Below are positions 8,131-15,292 of a DNA stretch of 44,825 bases, one piece after another. The first letter of the stretch is position 1. Each line of letters starts with the position of its first letter. This DNA is from SIG607 sp045655165. Lineage in GTDB: Bacteria > Bacillota > Clostridia > Oscillospirales > Acutalibacteraceae. The notes beneath the pieces were generated by a model, which made no database searches, was not told the DNA's origin, and worked only from the letters and a program-made list of their open reading frames with translations. A program made the position numbers and the translations under genes. The DNA is taken from contig JAZOOT010000032.1 in the NCBI GenBank assembly GCA_045655165.1, forward strand, positions 1-44,825, given 5' to 3'.

Positions 8131-8304
8131 ATGGGTGCAGTAATTATAAGTGTTTTAGAAGTATTGGTGGTTGGTTTTACCGTTTGGGCTTTGTTTAACG
8201 AACAACGCTTTATTGATTTTGAAGACCGCGCTAAACAGTATTTGCGCCGCAAGGGTTTTAAGGTTGTAAAGGGCGGAAAGAAAGCCGGTAAAAATTGCGC
8301 ATAA
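8131..8304 (+). CDS. small membrane protein, uncharacterised
   Basis: 57 residues. A hydrophobic helix spans about residues 4-23, followed by a short acidic/aromatic linker (FNEQRFIDFEDRAKQYLRRK) and a very basic tail ending near a single cysteine. By the positive-inside rule the tail is cytoplasmic. The start at ATG 8131 is set by AAGGAGG about 9 bases upstream. It has a perfect promoter and its own terminator, so it is a monocistronic, probably abundant small protein. I do not recognise it; binding to nucleic acid or membrane phospholipid through the tail is only a guess. Confidence 0.75.
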   Translation: MGAVIISVLEVLVVGFTVWALFNEQRFIDFEDRAKQYLRRKGFKVVKGGKKAGKNCA

Positions 8305-8309
8305 AAAAT

Positions 8310-8340
8310 GCCGTGTGCTTTTGCACACGGCTTAATTTTT
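8310..8340. terminator. bidirectional terminator
   Basis: GCCGTGTGC (8310-8318) pairs with GCACACGGC (8323-8331) around TTTT. A T-run follows on the plus strand and an A-run precedes it, so it serves both the small membrane protein gene and acpP, which converge here. Confidence 0.92.
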
Positions 8341-8571
8341 TTAGTTCATATGGTTTGTAATGTATTCAACAACATCGCCTATTGTTTTAAGGTTTTCAAT
8401 TTCCTCGTCGGGAATTTCAACATCGTATTCATCTTCAATAGACATAAGCATTTCAACAACATCTAAACTGTCGGCACCAAGGTCTTCGGCAATTTTTGTT
8501 TCGGCAGTCATTGTATCTGCATCAGCGTCTAACTGGTCCGCAAGCATTTGTTTAATTTTTTCAAGTACCAT
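8341..8571 (-). CDS. acpP: acyl carrier protein
   Basis: A 76-residue very acidic protein carrying growing fatty acyl chains on a phosphopantetheine arm. The attachment serine is Ser35 in GADSLD, the classic motif, followed by the recognition helix VVEMLMSIEDEYDVEI. AAGGAG precedes the start codon on the minus strand. It stands alone, divergent from proS and away from other fatty-acid genes. plsY upstream uses acyl-phosphate derived from acyl-ACP, but the two are not co-transcribed. Confidence 0.97.
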   Translation of the reverse strand: MVLEKIKQMLADQLDADADTMTAETKIAEDLGADSLDVVEMLMSIEDEYDVEIPDEEIENLKTIGDVVEYITNHMN

Positions 8572-8616
8572 AAAAATAACTCCTTAATAATGTATAAGAG
8601 TATTAACTCTATAAAA

Positions 8617-8645
8617 ATAATAAATTCTATTTTGCAGTTTGTCAA
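8617..8645 (-). promoter_or_regulatory. promoter of acpP
   Basis: On the minus strand TTGACA (8645-8640), a 17-base spacer and TATTAT (8622-8617). Confidence 0.8.
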
Positions 8646-8671
8646 TAGTTTTTTATATAAATTATTTTCTG

Positions 8672-8700
8672 TTGCAAAATACTTTATTATTATGTATAAT
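8672..8700 (+). promoter_or_regulatory. promoter of proS
   Basis: TTGCAA (8672-8677), a 17-base spacer and TATAAT (8695-8700). It leaves a leader of under 40 bases, so there is no room for a T-box. Confidence 0.75.
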
Positions 8701-8742
8701 AAATATAATTATGTTATTAAATAAAAATTGCGGTGATTTTAA

Positions 8743-10176
8743 ATGGCAAAAGAAAAATTAGTAAAAGAAATAACTTCAATGGAAGAAGACTTTGCAAAAT
8801 GGTATACCGATGTTGTATCCAAAGCAGAACTTATGGATTATTCTTCGGTTAAGGGCTGTATGATTATTCGCCCTTACGGTTGGGCAATTTGGGAAAACAT
8901 TCAGCAAATTATGAACGGCATGTTTAAAGAAACAGGCCACGAAAATGTTGCTATGCCAATGTTTATTCCCGAAAGTTTGCTTCAAAAGGAAAAAGACCAT
9001 GTTGAAGGTTTTGCTCCCGAAGTTGCTTGGGTTACACACGGTGGTAACGAAAAGCTTGAAGAAAGATATTGCGTAAGGCCTACTTCCGAAACTTTGTTTT
9101 GTGACCACTATAAAAATATAATTCAGTCTTACCGCGATTTGCCCAAACTTTATAACCAGTGGTGCAGTGTTGTTCGTTGGGAAAAAACCACAAGACCGTT
9201 TTTGCGCTCACGCGAATTTTATTGGCAAGAGGGACACACAATTCACGCCACAGCCGAAGAAGCACAGGCAGAAACTATACAGATGTTAAATGTTTATGCA
9301 ACATTTGCAGAAAAATACCTTGCAATTCCTGTTATTAAAGGTGTTAAAACCGAAAAGGAACGTTTTGCCGGTGCGGTTAATACATACACCATTGAAGCAA
9401 TGATGCACGATGGTAAGGCACTTCAAAGCGGTACTTCGCATTTCTTTGGCGATGGTTTTGCAAAGGCATTTGGTATTCAGTTTACCGATAAAGAAAATAA
9501 ACTTTCTTATCCGTTCCAAACTTCTTGGGGTGTTTCCACCCGCCTTATTGGTGCAATTATAATGACCCACGGCGATGATAACGGTTTGGTGCTTCCCCCC
9601 GCTATTGCTCCCATTCAACTTGTGGTAATTCCCATTGCTTCGCATAAAGAGGGCGTTACCCAAAAGGCAACAGAAGTTTACGAGCGTATGAAAAAAGTTT
9701 GCCGCGCTAAAATTGACAACAGGGATTATTCGCCCGGTTGGAAATTTGCCGAATACGAAATGAAGGGTGTTCCGCTTCGTTTGGAATTAGGCCCGCGTGA
9801 TATTGAAAACAACCAGTGCGTTGTTGTTCGCCGCGATAACGGTGAAAAGGTTGCTGTTTCGCTTGATGAACTTGAAACCGTTATTCCTAAAATGTTAGAA
9901 CAGGTTCGTGACGGCCTTTACAATAAAGCACTTGCCAACAGAACCGAAAAAACCTATACCGCTAAAAGTTTAGATGAACTTATAGAAATTGCTAATACCA
10001 AACCCGGCTTTATAAAAGCAATGTGGTGCGGCGACCGTGCCTGTGAAGACGCTCTTAAAGAAAAGGCAGGCGTAAGTTCAAGGTGTATTCCGTTTGAACA
10101 GGAAGAAATTACTTCTACCTGTGTTTGCTGTGGTAAACCGGCAAAGAATATGCTTTATTGGGGAAAGGCGTACTAA
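8743..10176 (+). CDS. proS: prolyl-tRNA synthetase (short, archaeal/eukaryote-like type)
   Basis: Class II aminoacyl-tRNA synthetase charging tRNA-Pro. It has 477 residues, the length of the short type lacking the internal editing domain of the E. coli form. It shows the proline-binding region with RPTSETLFC, motif 2 around VVRWEKTTRPFLRSREFYWQEGHT, and the C-terminal zinc-binding extension typical of this type (CGDRACED, then CVCCGKPA). The absence of an editing domain fits the neighbour: a YbaK-like deacylase begins one base after the stop codon and could clear mischarged tRNA. Confidence 0.95.
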   Translation: MAKEKLVKEITSMEEDFAKWYTDVVSKAELMDYSSVKGCMIIRPYGWAIWENIQQIMNGMFKETGHENVAMPMFIPESLLQKEKDHVEGFAPEVAWVTHGGNEKLEERYCVRPTSETLFCDHYKNIIQSYRDLPKLYNQWCSVVRWEKTTRPFLRSREFYWQEGHTIHATAEEAQAETIQMLNVYATFAEKYLAIPVIKGVKTEKERFAGAVNTYTIEAMMHDGKALQSGTSHFFGDGFAKAFGIQFTDKENKLSYPFQTSWGVSTRLIGAIIMTHGDDNGLVLPPAIAPIQLVVIPIASHKEGVTQKATEVYERMKKVCRAKIDNRDYSPGWKFAEYEMKGVPLRLELGPRDIENNQCVVVRRDNGEKVAVSLDELETVIPKMLEQVRDGLYNKALANRTEKTYTAKSLDELIEIANTKPGFIKAMWCGDRACEDALKEKAGVSSRCIPFEQEEITSTCVCCGKPAKNMLYWGKAY

Positions 10177-10177
10177 T

Positions 10178-10660
10178 ATGTCAATAGAAAAAGTAAGGGC
10201 TTATTTTAAAGAACTTGGCATTGAAAACAGAATTCAAGAATTCAGCGTTTCAAGCGCAACGGTTGCTTTGGCGGCAGAGGCGCTTGGGTGTGAAGGCAAA
10301 AGAATTGCCAAAACACTTTCGTTTTTACTTGATGGCGACCAATGTGTTTTGGTGGTTGCTGCAGGCGATGCTAAAATAGACAACCGCAAATATAAAGACT
10401 TCTTTGGCCAAAAAGCAAAAATGCTTGCGTATGATATGGTACCCGAGTATGTTGGCCACGCCGTTGGCGGTGTTTGCCCCTTTGCTGTTAAAGAAGGGGT
10501 AAAGGTTTATTTAGATGAGTCTTTAAAAAGGTTTACCACCGTTTTTCCTGCTTGCGGAAGTTCAAACAGCGCAATTGAATTAACCATTGACGAACTAACG
10601 GAATATGCAAAACCGCTTGCTTGGGTTAATGTTTGTAAACTGCCCGAAGAAACAAACTAA
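10178..10660 (+). CDS. YbaK/EbsC-family aminoacyl-tRNA deacylase
   Basis: 160 residues matching the YbaK/prolyl-tRNA deacylase fold, including AKTLSFLLDGDQCVLVVAAG with the conserved lysine, a middle PEYVGHAVGGVCPFAVKEG (the family's G-x-x-P-F motif), and VFPACGSSNSAIELT. The family hydrolyses Cys- or Ala-tRNA-Pro. The start is ATG 10178; upstream in-frame codons lie inside proS. Its 1-base spacing from proS suggests translational coupling. A trans-editing partnership with the editing-less ProRS is inference, but a strong one. Exact specificity cannot be read from the sequence. Confidence 0.92.
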   Translation: MSIEKVRAYFKELGIENRIQEFSVSSATVALAAEALGCEGKRIAKTLSFLLDGDQCVLVVAAGDAKIDNRKYKDFFGQKAKMLAYDMVPEYVGHAVGGVCPFAVKEGVKVYLDESLKRFTTVFPACGSSNSAIELTIDELTEYAKPLAWVNVCKLPEETN

Positions 10661-10677
10661 TATATATAATATGTAGG

Positions 10678-10710
10678 CAGCCGTACAATGTTTTGTACGG
10701 CTGTTTTAAA
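10678..10710 (+). terminator. Rho-independent terminator after proS-ybaK
   Basis: CAGCCGTACAA (10678-10688) pairs with TTGTACGGCTG (10693-10703) around TGTT, then TTTTAAATTT. A second small hairpin (TTTGTGC 10711-10717 with GCACAAA 10723-10729) follows directly. Confidence 0.92.
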
Positions 10711-10781
10711 TTTGTGCAAAACGCACAAAAAACAGCTTAAAAATTCTACATATTTCTATATATACCAAAACGAGAAAAAAC

Positions 10782-10810
10782 TTGCAAAACTAAGTTAATT
10801 ATGGTAAGAT
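10782..10810 (+). promoter_or_regulatory. promoter of the S10 ribosomal protein operon
   Basis: TTGCAA (10782-10787), a 17-base spacer and TAAGAT (10805-10810), in an AT-rich stretch. It predicts a transcript start near 10817, right where the sequence becomes GC-rich. Confidence 0.7.
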
Positions 10811-10816
10811 ATCAAG

Positions 10817-11095
10817 GTACGCGAAATGCGTCTGTCATGCGATGATGTGGGAGGTGGCCGACAGTAAGTCGGGAAATTTCCACGGAGTATGTCCGATTTT
10901 AAACCGGGCGAAAGAACTTAAACACGCAAAGATGGCGGTTTAGTATCTTGCGAACTAACACCGCAAAGGTGAAAAAGTCACCTAATCCGGATTCAACTGC
11001 AACCCCAGTGAATGCCGGTTTTCTAATGCTCCGCAAAGAAACACGCGGTACAGTGTGAGTTTTGCCCGCCAACTACTTTAAGGAGGCGACAGTAA
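10817..11095 (+). ncRNA. structured 5' leader RNA of the S10 operon
   Basis: About 280 bases without a credible coding frame, roughly 49% G+C by hand count against about 26% in the 90 bases before it. Helices I can draw: ACGC/GCGT (10819-10831); GTGG-CCGAC with GTCGG-CCAC (10854-10883, one side bulged); CGGA/TCCG (10883-10895); CGCAaAGAT with ATCTTGCG (10925-10952); GGTGA/TCACC (10968-10982); CCGGATTCA-CTG with CAGTGAAT-CCGG (10987-11018, two single-base bulges); GCGG/CCGC (11045-11069). Several have competing partners. The AAGGAGG ribosome site of rpsJ ends the element. Autoregulation by a ribosomal protein such as L4 is known for S10 leaders in gammaproteobacteria; whether this RNA works similarly is not shown. 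I cannot name an Rfam family. Confidence 0.72.
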
Positions 11096-11407
11096 ATGGC
11101 AGTAAAAGAAAAGATTCGTATTAGAATCAAAGGTTACGACCACGCGCTTGTAGACCAGTCTGCAGAAAAAATTGTAGAAACCGCTAAACGTACAGGTGCA
11201 AGAGTATCGGGACCCGTTCCGCTACCCACCGAAAAAGAGGTTGTTACCATTCTTCGCGCAGTTCATAAATATAAGGACTCCCGCGAACAGTTCGAAACAA
11301 GAACACACAAAAGACTCATTGACGTAATCAGACCTTCCAACAAAACTGTTGAAGCATTGACAAGTCTTGAGCTTCCGGCCGGCGTTGAAATTGAAATTAA
11401 ACTTTAA
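11096..11407 (+). CDS. rpsJ: 30S ribosomal protein S10
   Basis: 103 residues, the normal S10 length (IRIRIKGYDHALVDQSAEKI; GPVPLPTEKEVVTILR; THKRLIDVIRPSN). It takes part in 30S head assembly and, in other bacteria, NusB-S10 antitermination. It is first in the 31-gene ribosomal transcript and is preceded by the long leader and an AAGGAGG site that may be sequestered by pairing. tuf and the rest of the str operon are absent upstream; proS-ybaK is there instead. Confidence 0.98.
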   Translation: MAVKEKIRIRIKGYDHALVDQSAEKIVETAKRTGARVSGPVPLPTEKEVVTILRAVHKYKDSREQFETRTHKRLIDVIRPSNKTVEALTSLELPAGVEIEIKL

Positions 11408-11424
11408 TTCGCGCTAGTGGTCAT

Positions 11425-11440
11425 GTTGGGGAAACCCAAC
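11425..11440 (+). other. GAAA-tetraloop hairpin between rpsJ and rplC
   Basis: GTTGGG (11425-11430) and CCCAAC (11435-11440) pair perfectly and are closed by GAAA, a stable GNRA tetraloop. It lies 11 bases before the rplC ribosome site, and no T-run follows. It may be a protein-binding or mRNA-processing site. Confidence 0.6.
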
Positions 11441-11465
11441 CAATAACTACAAGGAGGAAAATAAA

Positions 11466-12095
11466 ATGCAAAAAGCAATCGTAGGCAAAAAGCTTGGTAT
11501 GACACAGCTTTTTGATGCAAACGGTAACGTTATTCCCGTAACTGTTATTGAAGCAGGTCCCTGTGTGGTATCTCAAAAGAAAACAGTTGAAAATGACGGT
11601 TATGAAGCAGTTCAAATCGGTTATGGCGATTTGAAAGCAAACAAGGTTAACAAACCTATGAAAGGTCACTTTGCAAAAGGTGATGTTGCTCCGAAGAAAG
11701 TTCTTCGTGAGTTCCGTTTTGAAGATACATCTGCTTACAACGTTGGCGATATTATTAAAGCCGATGTTTTCGCTGAAGGCGATGCAGTAGATGTAAGAGG
11801 TACTTCTAAAGGTAAGGGCTATGCCGGTGTAATTAAACGCTGGAACTTCAGCCGCCTTAAAGAATCTCACGGTACCGGCCCGGTACACCGCCACGGCGGC
11901 TCGTTGGGTGTTATTGACCCGGCACGAGTATTCAAGGGCAAAAAGATGGCAGGACATCTTGGTAATGAACGCGTAACCGTTCAGAACTTAAGTGTTGTTA
12001 AAGTTGACGCTGAAAATAACATCATTGCTGTTAAGGGCGCCGTTCCCGGCCCCAAAGGCGGAATTGTTGTTCTTTTCAATAGCGTTAAGGCCTAA
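11466..12095 (+). CDS. rplC: 50S ribosomal protein L3
   Basis: 209 residues; starts MQKAIVGKKLGMTQLFD, the standard bacterial L3 opening, and contains the peptidyl-transferase-reaching loop region (GSLGVIDPARVFKGKKMAGH, preceded by HGTGPVHRHGG). It is an early 50S assembly protein near the catalytic centre. The 58-base gap before it is longer than most gaps in this operon and holds a GNRA hairpin. AAGGAGG precedes the start codon. Confidence 0.98.
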   Translation: MQKAIVGKKLGMTQLFDANGNVIPVTVIEAGPCVVSQKKTVENDGYEAVQIGYGDLKANKVNKPMKGHFAKGDVAPKKVLREFRFEDTSAYNVGDIIKADVFAEGDAVDVRGTSKGKGYAGVIKRWNFSRLKESHGTGPVHRHGGSLGVIDPARVFKGKKMAGHLGNERVTVQNLSVVKVDAENNIIAVKGAVPGPKGGIVVLFNSVKA

Positions 12096-12113
12096 GGGAA
12101 GGAGTGCTGAATT

Positions 12114-12737
12114 ATGCCTAATGTTGCAGTATTAGATATGGCAGGCAAAAATGTAGGTGAAATTACATTAAGCGATGCCGTTTTCGGAATTGAACCCAAC
12201 GCTGTAGTTATGCATGCTGCTGTTGTGAACTATTTGGCTAACCAACGCCAAGGCACCCAGTCCACTTTAACCCGTACAGAAGTTTCCGGCGGTGGTAAAA
12301 AACCTTGGAGACAAAAGGGTACAGGCCATGCAAGACAGGGCTCTACAAGAGCTCCGCAGTGGACACACGGCGGTATTGTTCATGCGCCGAAGCCGCGCGA
12401 CTATTCTTATGACCTTAATAAGAAAGTTAAACGCCTTGCGCTTAAATCCGCTTTGTCCGATAAAGTATTAAACAATGCACTTGTTGTTTTAGATGAGTTC
12501 AAACTTGATACTTTCAAAACCAGAGCCGTTGTTGATTGCTTAAAAGCAGTGAACGCTGGCAAAAAAGCTCTTATTGTATTAGCAGAAAACGACAGTGTTG
12601 CTATTAAGAGCTGTGCTAACATTAAGGGTGTTAAAACCGCATTGGTTAACACAATCAACACCTACGATGTTATGAACGCCGATACTCTTGTTATTGCAAA
12701 GGGTGCTGCGTTACAAATTGAGGAGGTGTACGCATAA
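12114..12737 (+). CDS. rplD: 50S ribosomal protein L4
   Basis: 207 residues with the exit-tunnel loop (GGGKKPWRQKGTGHARQGS, TRAPQWTHGGIVHAP) that is diagnostic of L4. In E. coli L4 also represses the S10 operon through the leader, making it the first candidate ligand for the leader upstream here; that is inference. The start follows a GGAAGGAG site, and the stop codon shares a base with the rplW start. Confidence 0.98.
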   Translation: MPNVAVLDMAGKNVGEITLSDAVFGIEPNAVVMHAAVVNYLANQRQGTQSTLTRTEVSGGGKKPWRQKGTGHARQGSTRAPQWTHGGIVHAPKPRDYSYDLNKKVKRLALKSALSDKVLNNALVVLDEFKLDTFKTRAVVDCLKAVNAGKKALIVLAENDSVAIKSCANIKGVKTALVNTINTYDVMNADTLVIAKGAALQIEEVYA

Positions 12738-13030
12738 TGAAAATCGCACAGGATATCATTATTGCTCCGGTTATCACCGAAAAGAGCATGTCGGCTATTG
12801 CAGACAAGAAATACACCTTTAAAGTAGCAAAAGATGCGAACAAAATTGAAATCGCCGATGCTGTTGAAAAAATCTTTAAGGTTAAAGTAGCAAAGGTAAA
12901 CACAATAAGCGTTCGCGGTAAAGCCCGTCGTATGGGCCGCTATGAAGGTTATACACCGTCATGGAAAAAAGCAATCGTAACCTTGACTGCTGATTCCAAG
13001 ACAATTGAGTTCTTTGACGGCTTGATGTAA
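12737..13030 (+). CDS. rplW: 50S ribosomal protein L23
   Basis: 97 residues (IIIAPVITEKSMSAI; the loop GKARRMGRYEGYTPSWKKA). It sits at the peptide exit and is the docking site for SRP and trigger factor. TAATG overlap with rplD indicates translational coupling; the ribosome site GAGGAGG lies inside the rplD end. The following 93-base gap is the widest one inside the ribosomal cluster. Confidence 0.98.
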   Translation: MKIAQDIIIAPVITEKSMSAIADKKYTFKVAKDANKIEIADAVEKIFKVKVAKVNTISVRGKARRMGRYEGYTPSWKKAIVTLTADSKTIEFFDGLM

Positions 13031-13043
13031 TCCGTCATTCGCG

Positions 13044-13095
13044 CCCAAGAAGCAAATACAAGCTTCGGGTGATGTATGAAGCCGAAAACGGCTTC
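13044..13095 (+). other. tandem hairpins between rplW and rplB
   Basis: GAAGC (13049-13053) pairs with GCTTC (13062-13066), and GAAGCCG (13078-13084) pairs with CGGCTTC (13089-13095) around AAAA. The four segments can also pair in other registers, e.g. GCTTC 13062-13066 with GAAGC 13078-13082. No T-run follows. Confidence 0.6.
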
Positions 13096-13123
13096 GCTAA
13101 GCCTAAACAGGAGAGTGAATAAA

Positions 13124-13951
13124 ATGGCAATAAAGCATTATAAGCCGACTACACCGGGCCGCCGCGGAATGACAAGTATGGATTATTCCGAACTTTCTAA
13201 GGTTGCTCCGGAAAGAAGCTTACTTGAACCTATCAAGAAAAATGCCGGCCGTAACAGTTATGGCCGAATCACCGTTCGCCATCGCGGCGGCGGTAACCGC
13301 AGAAAATACAGAGTTATTGACTTCAAGAGAGATTTAACCGGAATTCCGGCAACAGTATTAACTCTTGAATATGACCCGAACCGTTCTGCATTCATCGCAC
13401 TCGTTGAGTACGAAAACAAAGAAAAACGTTATATAATTGCACCTGTTGGCCTTAAGGTTGGCGATGTAATTGTAAGCGGACCCGATGCCGACATTAAACC
13501 CGGCAACGCATTACCGCTTAAAAACATTCCGGTTGGTACATTCTTACACAATATTGAGTTGTATGCAGGCCGCGGTGCTCAGCTTGCTCGTTCGGCAGGT
13601 AACATGGCACAGCTTATGGCTAAAGAAAACGGCATGGCACTTTTGCGTTTGCCTTCCGGCGAACTTCGCAATGTTTCTGCCGATTGCATGGCAACTGTTG
13701 GTCAGGTAAGCAACCCTGAACACAGCAACATCAATTACGGTAAAGCCGGCCGTAAGCGTCACATGGGTTGGCGTCCTACAGTTCGCGGTTCTGTAATGAA
13801 CCCCTGCGACCACCCCCACGGTGGTGGTGAAGGCCGTGCACCTATTGGTCGTTCGGGACCTGTTACTCCTTGGGGTAAACCTGCTCTCGGATACAAGACA
13901 CGCGCTAAACACAAAGCTAGCGATAAATATATCGTAAAGCGTCGTAAATAA
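13124..13951 (+). CDS. rplB: 50S ribosomal protein L2
   Basis: 275 residues, normal length; starts MAIKHYKPTTPGRRGMT and carries the conserved NRRKYRVIDFKRD, the peptidyl-transferase-loop region NPCDHPHGGGEGR (with the histidine important for activity), and a basic end. The start is ATG 13124, with AGGAGA before it. A longer in-frame start at 13076 lies inside the hairpin region and would add a non-family N-terminus. Confidence 0.98.
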   Translation: MAIKHYKPTTPGRRGMTSMDYSELSKVAPERSLLEPIKKNAGRNSYGRITVRHRGGGNRRKYRVIDFKRDLTGIPATVLTLEYDPNRSAFIALVEYENKEKRYIIAPVGLKVGDVIVSGPDADIKPGNALPLKNIPVGTFLHNIELYAGRGAQLARSAGNMAQLMAKENGMALLRLPSGELRNVSADCMATVGQVSNPEHSNINYGKAGRKRHMGWRPTVRGSVMNPCDHPHGGGEGRAPIGRSGPVTPWGKPALGYKTRAKHKASDKYIVKRRK

Positions 13952-13974
13952 GTCAGACGAAAGGAGATTTAATT

Positions 13975-14247
13975 ATGGGAAGAAGCGTTAAAAAGGGCCC
14001 TTTCGTACAGCCCGTTCTTATGAAAAGAATACAGGAAATGAACGCTGCCGGTGAAAAGAGAGTTCTTAAAACCTGGAGCCGTTCTTCTACCATTTTCCCC
14101 GATTTCGTCGGACACACGATTGCGGTACACGATGGCCGCAAACACGTTCCGGTATATGTTACCGAGGATATGGTAGGTCACAAACTTGGCGAATTTGCTC
14201 CGACAAGAACCTTTAAAGGTCATGCCGGCGCTAAAACAACTAAGTAA
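13975..14247 (+). CDS. rpsS: 30S ribosomal protein S19
   Basis: 90 residues, starting MGRSVKKGPFVQPVLMKRI and containing WSRSSTIFPDFVGHTIAVH and the C-terminal GEFAPTRTFKGH, all canonical. It binds 16S rRNA in the 30S head beside S13. AAAGGAG ribosome site; 23 bases after rplB. Confidence 0.98.
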   Translation: MGRSVKKGPFVQPVLMKRIQEMNAAGEKRVLKTWSRSSTIFPDFVGHTIAVHDGRKHVPVYVTEDMVGHKLGEFAPTRTFKGHAGAKTTK

Positions 14248-14269
14248 GCGGCGAAAGGAGAGTTAAATT

Positions 14270-14608
14270 ATGGAAGCTAGGGCAATACTCAAATACGCCC
14301 GAATTTCACCCCGTAAGGTGAAAATCGTTATGGATTTAATTCGTAACCAGGACGCCGATAAAGCTATGGCTATTCTCAAATTTACGCCTAAGGCCGCTTG
14401 TGAATATCTTGAAAAGCTTTTGGCATCTGCAATTGCGAATGCTCAAAACAATCATAATATGGATGTTTCTAAACTTTATGTTGCTGAATGTTTTGTATGT
14501 CCCGGTCCTACACTTAAAAGGATTCGTCCTAAAGACCACGGACGTGCACACAGAATCTTAAAAAGAACATCGCATATGACAATCGTTCTTAAAGAACGCG
14601 AAGATTAA
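14270..14608 (+). CDS. rplV: 50S ribosomal protein L22
   Basis: 112 residues with the typical ISPRKVKIVMDLIR start and the beta-hairpin RPKDHGRAHRILKRTSH that lines the exit tunnel, where macrolide-resistance changes occur in other species. AAAGGAG site; 22 bases after rpsS. Confidence 0.98.
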   Translation: MEARAILKYARISPRKVKIVMDLIRNQDADKAMAILKFTPKAACEYLEKLLASAIANAQNNHNMDVSKLYVAECFVCPGPTLKRIRPKDHGRAHRILKRTSHMTIVLKERED

Positions 14609-14623
14609 GAAGGAGGTTAGATT

Positions 14624-15292
14624 ATGGGCCAGAAAGTTAATCCGCACGGTATCCGTGTTGGCGTAATTAAAAACTGGGATTCCCGTTGGTTTGCCAAGGA
14701 TAATGTCTTCGGAGATACTTTGGTTGAGGACTATAACCTCCGTAAGTACTTGAAAAAGACACTTTATTCTGCAGGCGTACCAAAAATTGAAATCGAACGT
14801 ACCGCATCTAGGGTTCGCATCAGCATTCACTGTGCAAAACCCGGTATGGTAATCGGTCGCAACGGCGCTGAAATTGAAAAAATTCGCGCAGCTTGTGAAA
14901 AAATGATTGGTAAAGCTTGCAACGTAAACATTGTTGAAGTTAAGAGTCCCGATATGGACGCCGTATTGGTTGCAGAAAACATTGCTGCACAACTTGAAAA
15001 ACGTGTATCCTTCCGTCGCGCTATGAAAATGGCAATCGGTCGTGCTATGCGTTTAGGCGCAAAAGGTATTAAAGTTACCGTTTCCGGCCGTTTGGGCGGA
15101 AGAGAAATTGCAGGCAGCGAAACCTATCACGAGGGTACAATCCCGCTTCAGACATTGCGTGCTGATATTGATTACGGTTTTGCAGAAGCCGCAACAACCT
15201 ACGGCCGTTTGGGCGTAAAGGTTTGGATTTACAAAGGCGAAATTCTTCACGATGCTAAGAAGAATACAGCTAAGGAAGGAGGAGCCCGCTAA
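14624..15292 (+). CDS. rpsC: 30S ribosomal protein S3
   Basis: 222 residues; MGQKVNPHGIRVGV start, a KH domain with KPGMVIGRNGAEIEKIR, and the C-terminal GRLGGREIAGSETYHEGTIP and GRLGVKVWIYKGE. It forms part of the mRNA entry helicase site. The tail is short and basic. The stop codon shares one base with the rplP start. Confidence 0.98.
   Translation: MGQKVNPHGIRVGVIKNWDSRWFAKDNVFGDTLVEDYNLRKYLKKTLYSAGVPKIEIERTASRVRISIHCAKPGMVIGRNGAEIEKIRAACEKMIGKACNVNIVEVKSPDMDAVLVAENIAAQLEKRVSFRRAMKMAIGRAMRLGAKGIKVTVSGRLGGREIAGSETYHEGTIPLQTLRADIDYGFAEAATTYGRLGVKVWIYKGEILHDAKKNTAKEGGAR

Noticed and set aside
8645..8742. T-box leader for proS
   Set aside because: The gap between the predicted promoter and the start is about 40 bases, too short, and has no T-box sequence or terminator.
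11421..11957. 178-codon minus-strand frame
   Set aside because: Antisense to rplC; no promoter or ribosome site.
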